Assembly: GCA_036402115.1 (NCBI GenBank)
Contig: DASWTM010000230.1
Coordinates: 1 to 10,408, forward strand
Length of the DNA: 10,408 nt
Reading direction: 5' to 3'
DNA from: Chryseosolibacter sp036402115
GTDB lineage: Bacteria; Bacteroidota; Bacteroidia; Cytophagales; Cyclobacteriaceae
Of the stretch, positions 7,267 through 10,408 are shown piece after piece. The translations under genes were made by a program, and so were the position numbers. Position 1 is the stretch's first letter; the number at the start of each line of letters is the position of its first letter. The notes below the pieces were generated by a model. The model searched no databases, had not been told where the DNA came from, and worked only from the letters and a program-made list of their open reading frames with translations.

Positions 7267-8745
7267 ATGAAATACATTCTCTCGATTTTTTTCCTTTCAG
7301 CGACTTTTTGGTCTTATGCGCAGGTGCTCGTGATGCCAGGTGATTTCCCGGATCCTTCTGTTGCTAAGATTGGCGACAGTTATTGGGCATCGGCTACGAC
7401 TTCGAATTGGGCTCCTGCCTTCCCGTTGCTTGAGTCGAAAGATCTGGTGAATTGGGAGCTGAAGGGTCATGTGTTCAAGGACCTTCCTGGGTGGGCTGAC
7501 TATTATTTCTGGGCGCCTGAGATTTCATACGAGAAGAACAAAGTGTATGTGTATTATGCCGCGCATAAACGCAATGGAAATCTCTGTGTTGCCGTGGCAA
7601 GTGCGGATTCACCTGAAGGTCCTTACAAAGACCACGGAACGCTCATGTGCGAAAAGGCAGGTTCAATTGATGCGTTTCCTTTTCGAGATAATTCCGGCAA
7701 ACTTTTTCTCGTTTGGAAGGAAGACGGCAACAGTGTAAGGCAACCGACTCCGATCTGGGCAATGGAAATGAACGAGGACCGCACTGCACTTATTGGTGAA
7801 AAGTTTGAACTGTTCCGCAATGATGCAGCTTGGGAGGCGAACCTCGTTGAAGGTGTGTCAATGATTCGTCATGGCGGTTACATCTACGCCTTCTATGCTG
7901 GCGCGGGTTGCTGCGGTCGCGAGTGTTCGTATGCGATGGGTGTAGCGCGCGCAAAGGATCTGCGTGGCCCCTGGGAAAAATTCGACAAGAACCCATTGTT
8001 TAATGCGAACGATACATGGAAATGTCCCGGTCACGGAACGCCAGTAGAAAAAGATGGAAAGTACTATCTCCTTTACCATGCTTATCACGCAAAGGGTGGC
8101 GTGTACGCAGGCCGCCAGGGGGTGTTGAAGGAGTTTAAGTTTACGAATGATGGATGGATCGAATTGGTCAACGATACTGAAAAATCAGTTAAGCCAGAAA
8201 AAGTGTCTCACGATTTCTCCGACAAGTCGCTTTCCCTCGACTGGCAATGGTCCGTCTTCCAGCCCGCCAAATACAAAGTTGCCAATGGAGCAGTCGAATT
8301 GATGGCAATGCCTGAAGAAGGAGGGAGTTTCATCGCACAAAAGACCTTCACCGAAAATTATTCAGCAGAGGTGACCCTACTTCGAAAGGCATCGAATGCT
8401 GCCGGAGGTTTATCCATCATCGGTGATGATAAAAACATGATAACACTCATAGTCGATAACGATAAACTCTATGTAGTGAAACTGCAGAATGGTCAGAAGG
8501 AAGTCTTACACGAAAGCAAGCTCCCGGATTCCGATCGCATTACCCTCAAGACCAGCGTGAAGAAGGGTGATCAGATTGAATTTGCATATACCAACGGAAC
8601 GGGAAAATCCCGACCTGTAAACACTCGTCCAATTAGCGGTACCTATCTGCCACCGTGGGACCGCGCAATCCGTGTTGGGCTTACGGCTGTAGGAGACAGT
8701 AGCCAGAAGGTTGTGTTTGATGACTTTAAGCTGGAAGACAGGTAG
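7267..8745 (+). CDS. Two-domain GH43 glycosidase with C-terminal beta-sandwich
   Basis: Exported GH43 enzyme of a different branch from its two neighbours; 492 residues. The signal peptide MKYILSIFFLSATFWSYA is followed by Q19, a standard signal peptidase I site, so the product should be soluble in the periplasm or outside the cell. The catalytic propeller spans about 20-305: Asp29 in FPDPS (base), Asp135 in SIDAFPF (modulator), Glu195 in LVEGVS (acid), and His256 in PGHG. A cysteine-rich loop, GAGCCGREC (212-220), follows the acid and may be disulphide-linked. Residues about 312-492 look like the concanavalin-A-like beta-sandwich found at the C-terminus of beta-xylosidase-type GH43 proteins (HDFSDKSLSLDWQW; ends VVFDDFKLEDR). 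Beta-xylosidase or alpha-L-arabinofuranosidase are both possible, and I cannot choose between them. It starts 67 bases after the previous gene, past an octamer repeat, and is the last gene of the locus. Confidence 0.92.
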   Translation: MKYILSIFFLSATFWSYAQVLVMPGDFPDPSVAKIGDSYWASATTSNWAPAFPLLESKDLVNWELKGHVFKDLPGWADYYFWAPEISYEKNKVYVYYAAHKRNGNLCVAVASADSPEGPYKDHGTLMCEKAGSIDAFPFRDNSGKLFLVWKEDGNSVRQPTPIWAMEMNEDRTALIGEKFELFRNDAAWEANLVEGVSMIRHGGYIYAFYAGAGCCGRECSYAMGVARAKDLRGPWEKFDKNPLFNANDTWKCPGHGTPVEKDGKYYLLYHAYHAKGGVYAGRQGVLKEFKFTNDGWIELVNDTEKSVKPEKVSHDFSDKSLSLDWQWSVFQPAKYKVANGAVELMAMPEEGGSFIAQKTFTENYSAEVTLLRKASNAAGGLSIIGDDKNMITLIVDNDKLYVVKLQNGQKEVLHESKLPDSDRITLKTSVKKGDQIEFAYTNGTGKSRPVNTRPISGTYLPPWDRAIRVGLTAVGDSSQKVVFDDFKLEDR

Positions 8746-8846
8746 GGTCAGTAAAACCTGAGCTTATCTTAATCGAATTACATCGTTTCGTTGGAAGCGC
8801 GGTTCTTCTGTCAATCCAGGTTGGTTGGAGCCGGCCAGTGAGAAAA

Positions 8847-9566
8847 TCAGTCTGATAGCAATTTCTTTTTGTAGTGAAGAAAACTCAACTTTAGGTTGTC
8901 ATAAGCGAGCGCGGCCACGAGCACTGCTGCCGCAATGAAAAGCGTTTTAACATTCAGTCGCGAGAACCCAAATCCTCCGATTACACAACCAACAAAAAAG
9001 AAACCAATGATAGCAATGCGCAGATAGATGCTCCTCGCGAGTTTATTCTTGTCAGCCTGATCCTTATAGAAGAAGAGCTGTGATAGTTCGATCCCGAGGT
9101 CCGTGAACAAACCTGTGAGGTGTGTCGTGCGAACCGTTGCCTGCGAGATCTTGGTGACCAGTGCATTCTGCAGTCCCATTCCAAACAAGAGAGCACAGGC
9201 AATCGTATTGTTTCCTGTAGATGATTGCCCCATTATGATTGGCACGAGAACCAGTATTCCGATTTCAATGAGCATAGGAATAGCATGTGACCTTCGCGCG
9301 TTTCGCCTGAGCATAAACTCAACAAGAAGGCTGCAACAAAATGCCCCTAGCAAAAAGAAAAGGATGTAGCTGGCGAATGCAAGAGCTTTGGAATAATCTC
9401 CGATCACAAACTCCTCAGCAAAAAAAGCAAAGTGTCCGGTGACGTTTGTTGTCAGGGTATTGATCGCGAGCACGCCTGAGATGTTCACAACCCCGGCTAC
9501 AAAAGATAGCATCGTAGCCAGACGCAGGTTGTGGATAAAGGCGCGCGGTTTGCCTTGTCGAAACAT
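8847..9566 (-). CDS. YoaK/DUF1275-family membrane protein
   Basis: Inner-membrane protein of 239 residues from the DUF1275 (YoaK-like) family, whose biochemical role is not established. Recognised from the paired family signatures TTNVTGHFAFFAEE (39-52) and TTHLTGLFTDLGIE (147-160), plus FGMGLQNALVTKISQATVRT just before the second. About six hydrophobic segments are visible: near 15-36, 61-84, 96-113, 120-137, 181-201 and 206-223. The C-terminus is lysine-rich (HYKKKLL). The ATG at 9566 opens directly into the usual short basic N-terminus. The gene converges on the GH43 locus with 101 bases between stops, so it is a separate unit. It starts 59 bases downstream of the interrupted split-barrel gene on the same strand and could be read from the same promoter. 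No terminator is evident in the gap. There is no sign of involvement in glycan use. Confidence 0.9.
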   Translation of the reverse strand: MFRQGKPRAFIHNLRLATMLSFVAGVVNISGVLAINTLTTNVTGHFAFFAEEFVIGDYSKALAFASYILFFLLGAFCCSLLVEFMLRRNARRSHAIPMLIEIGILVLVPIIMGQSSTGNNTIACALLFGMGLQNALVTKISQATVRTTHLTGLFTDLGIELSQLFFYKDQADKNKLARSIYLRIAIIGFFFVGCVIGGFGFSRLNVKTLFIAAAVLVAALAYDNLKLSFLHYKKKLLSD

Positions 9567-9625
9567 GAATTATCTTGTTTTGGATTTATGATTGTGCGGG
9601 CACCACTTCACCAGCAGTCAACTTT

Positions 9626-10171
9626 TCAGATTACGGGGCTTTTTGGAAAGTAAAACGCATCCTTCGCAAAATCAGGAACGAGATGCTCCTTGCCGAACCA
9701 ATCCTGAATTTTCACTTTCGCCACATGAATAGGTTTAGCTTGAGCCGTAGTGAATGCTTCATATTTGTCTGTAACGTTGCCAAAAAATTTCAGAAAGAAT
9801 TTTTGCATGGCATTCATCCGCTCGGCCTCATCGGTAACTATCGAAATATGTCCATACAGAATCACACTCTCGTATTCGCAGCCGAAATCAACCGCTTTCT
9901 CAGCCGTATAAAGTTTTCCATACTTGTAAATGGAGATTGAAGCTTTTTTTCAGTCTGTGATTTGCTCACCTGCATATCCATGTTTGGAAAAATGAAAGAT
10001 GATCTCATGCTCTTTCTCATCGTAAACAAAAAAGGCAACGTGAATGAAAGGAAATCCATCTTTCTCAACCGCAACGGAACACGAAACACTATTTTTAAGA
10101 AGTTCTTGTAGAAACGAAGGGTCTGCCTTCTGCCGATCTTTCCGCCTAACATGATTTGAATAATCAGACAT
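9626..10171 (-). pseudogene. Pyridoxamine-phosphate-oxidase-like (FMN split-barrel) gene with in-frame TGA
   Basis: Reads as one gene of 181 codons broken by a single TGA at 9950-9952 (codon 74). The first part (73 residues, MSDYSNHVRRKDRQ to EQITD) holds the start of a split barrel: VAVEKDGFPFIHVAFFVYDE and FHFSKHGYAGEQI. After the stop the same frame continues with KKASISIYKYGKLYTAEK, then CEYESVILYGHISIVTDEAE, the region that follows in NimA-like/PNPOx-family proteins, and ends YFPKSPVI. Because both halves share one frame, this is a nonsense change and not a frameshift. The family usually binds FMN or another flavin; nitroimidazole-resistance-type and general stress proteins are among its members. 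Possible explanations are a recent pseudogene, a sequencing error, or stop-codon read-through. Codon content after the stop still looks selected, which favours a recent change. A GTG at 9865 could start a C-terminal fragment, but this would lack half the fold. Confidence 0.8.
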
Positions 10172-10175
10172 CCAG

Positions 10176-10200
10176 CAAAGCTACTAAATCCGCAACTATA
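10176..10200 (-). promoter_or_regulatory. Candidate -7 elements upstream of the split-barrel gene
   Basis: Two words resembling the Bacteroidota -7 consensus TAnnTTTG are read on the minus strand. TAGCTTTG (10183-10176) is a full match but lies only 4 bases before the ATG, which would imply a leaderless transcript. TATAGTTG (10200-10193) has one mismatch and lies 21 bases before the ATG, a more usual distance. Neither has a convincing -33 TTTG at the right spacing, so this is a weak call. Confidence 0.25.
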
Positions 10201-10277
10201 AATTTGGGTCTTTATGAATTGATGCGCTTAGTAAATCTTGACCACGAAGACAGATCTCATTCCTGTTACGAGTGTCT

Positions 10278-10303
10278 TTGATATTTGATCATTGATCACT
10301 GGA
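10278..10303. repeat. Imperfect 26-base direct repeat, copy 1
   Basis: This copy begins TTGATATTTGATCATTGAT and ends GGA. It matches copy 2 (10365-10390) at 22 of 26 positions; only one of the first 19 bases differs, and the other three mismatches fall just before the final TGGA. It contains the palindromic hexamer TGATCA twice, seven bases apart. The function is unknown. Confidence 0.7.
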
Positions 10304-10364
10304 TTTTGTCGATGTACGTTCACTTCAACAAAAGATTATTATCCACCGCCAAGTCTCCTCTCAC

Positions 10365-10390
10365 TTGATATTCGATCATTGATTTTTGGA
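10365..10390. repeat. Imperfect 26-base direct repeat, copy 2
   Basis: Second copy, beginning TTGATATTCGATCATTGAT and ending TTGGA, 87 bases after copy 1 in the same orientation. The base change T to C within the repeat breaks the first TGATCA word into CGATCA. Both copies lie in the gene-free end of the window. Confidence 0.7.
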
Positions 10391-10408
10391 ATTCCCCCTA
10401 CACCCTTC

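Larger units (their letters stand above)
10172..10408. other. Gene-free end of the window
   Basis: No coding frame with family resemblance is visible on either strand in these 237 bases. The stretch is AT-rich and holds the candidate promoter words next to the split-barrel gene and a pair of imperfect direct repeats in its distal half. It is probably the intergenic region upstream of the minus-strand genes; whatever lies beyond it is not in the window. Confidence 0.6.

Noticed and set aside
8746..8846. Bidirectional terminator in the convergent junction
   Set aside because: Only short stems such as GAAG/CTTC are visible and no T-run follows, which is not enough to call.
9905..9952. Selenocysteine insertion at the in-frame TGA
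   Set aside because: Only a weak five-pair stem (TCCAT/ATGGA on the minus strand) lies downstream, the family is not known to use selenocysteine, and no cysteine is expected at this position.
9862..10152. 96-residue minus-strand open frame overlapping the split-barrel gene
   Set aside because: It runs in the wrong frame. The family motifs are in the frame starting at 10171, and the overlap only gave a false impression of a frameshift.

Overview
The window comes from a member of the Bacteroidota. The evidence is a SusC/SusD pair, lipoprotein signals with the acidic residues after the lipid-bearing cysteine that are typical of this phylum, start codons without clear Shine-Dalgarno sequences, and TAnnTTTG-like promoter words. 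The SusC has an N-terminal STN domain, and the base composition is moderate. Both fit the Cytophagales/Chitinophagales side better than Bacteroides, but the order cannot be fixed from this stretch.

Positions 70-8745 (+ strand) form a small polysaccharide utilisation locus. It runs: STN-domain SusC (TonB-dependent outer-membrane transporter), SusD-like surface glycan-binding lipoprotein, a strong stem-loop, and then three exported glycoside hydrolase family 43 enzymes. The first two GH43 proteins are close paralogues that resemble exo-alpha-1,5-L-arabinofuranosidases. One is predicted to be a surface lipoprotein. The other has an alanine where the lipid-bearing cysteine would be and should be a soluble periplasmic or secreted protein. 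The third GH43 belongs to a different branch and carries a C-terminal beta-sandwich domain. The simplest model is capture and import of an arabinose-decorated glycan (arabinan or arabinoxylan side chains) by SusCD, with arabinose/xylose removed by the GH43 enzymes on both sides of the outer membrane. No endo-acting enzyme, regulator or sugar kinase/isomerase is in the window. The STN domain suggests an ECF sigma/anti-sigma pair outside it.

Positions 8847-10171 (- strand) converge on this locus and are probably unrelated. They hold a YoaK/DUF1275 membrane protein and, upstream of it, a pyridoxamine-phosphate-oxidase-like (FMN split-barrel) gene interrupted by one in-frame TGA. The two may be co-transcribed.

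Non-coding stretches: 1-69 is the short leader of susC. 4986-5042 holds the stem-loop. 6081-6170 shows nothing clear. 7200-7266 holds a four-copy octamer repeat. 8746-8846 is the convergent junction and has no convincing terminator. 10172-10408 is gene-free and holds a pair of imperfect 26-base direct repeats. I see no RNA gene, insertion sequence or CRISPR array. The catabolic locus is of a well-known type. The items most worth checking are the interrupted oxidase gene, the divergence of the GH43 twins, and the short intergenic repeats.
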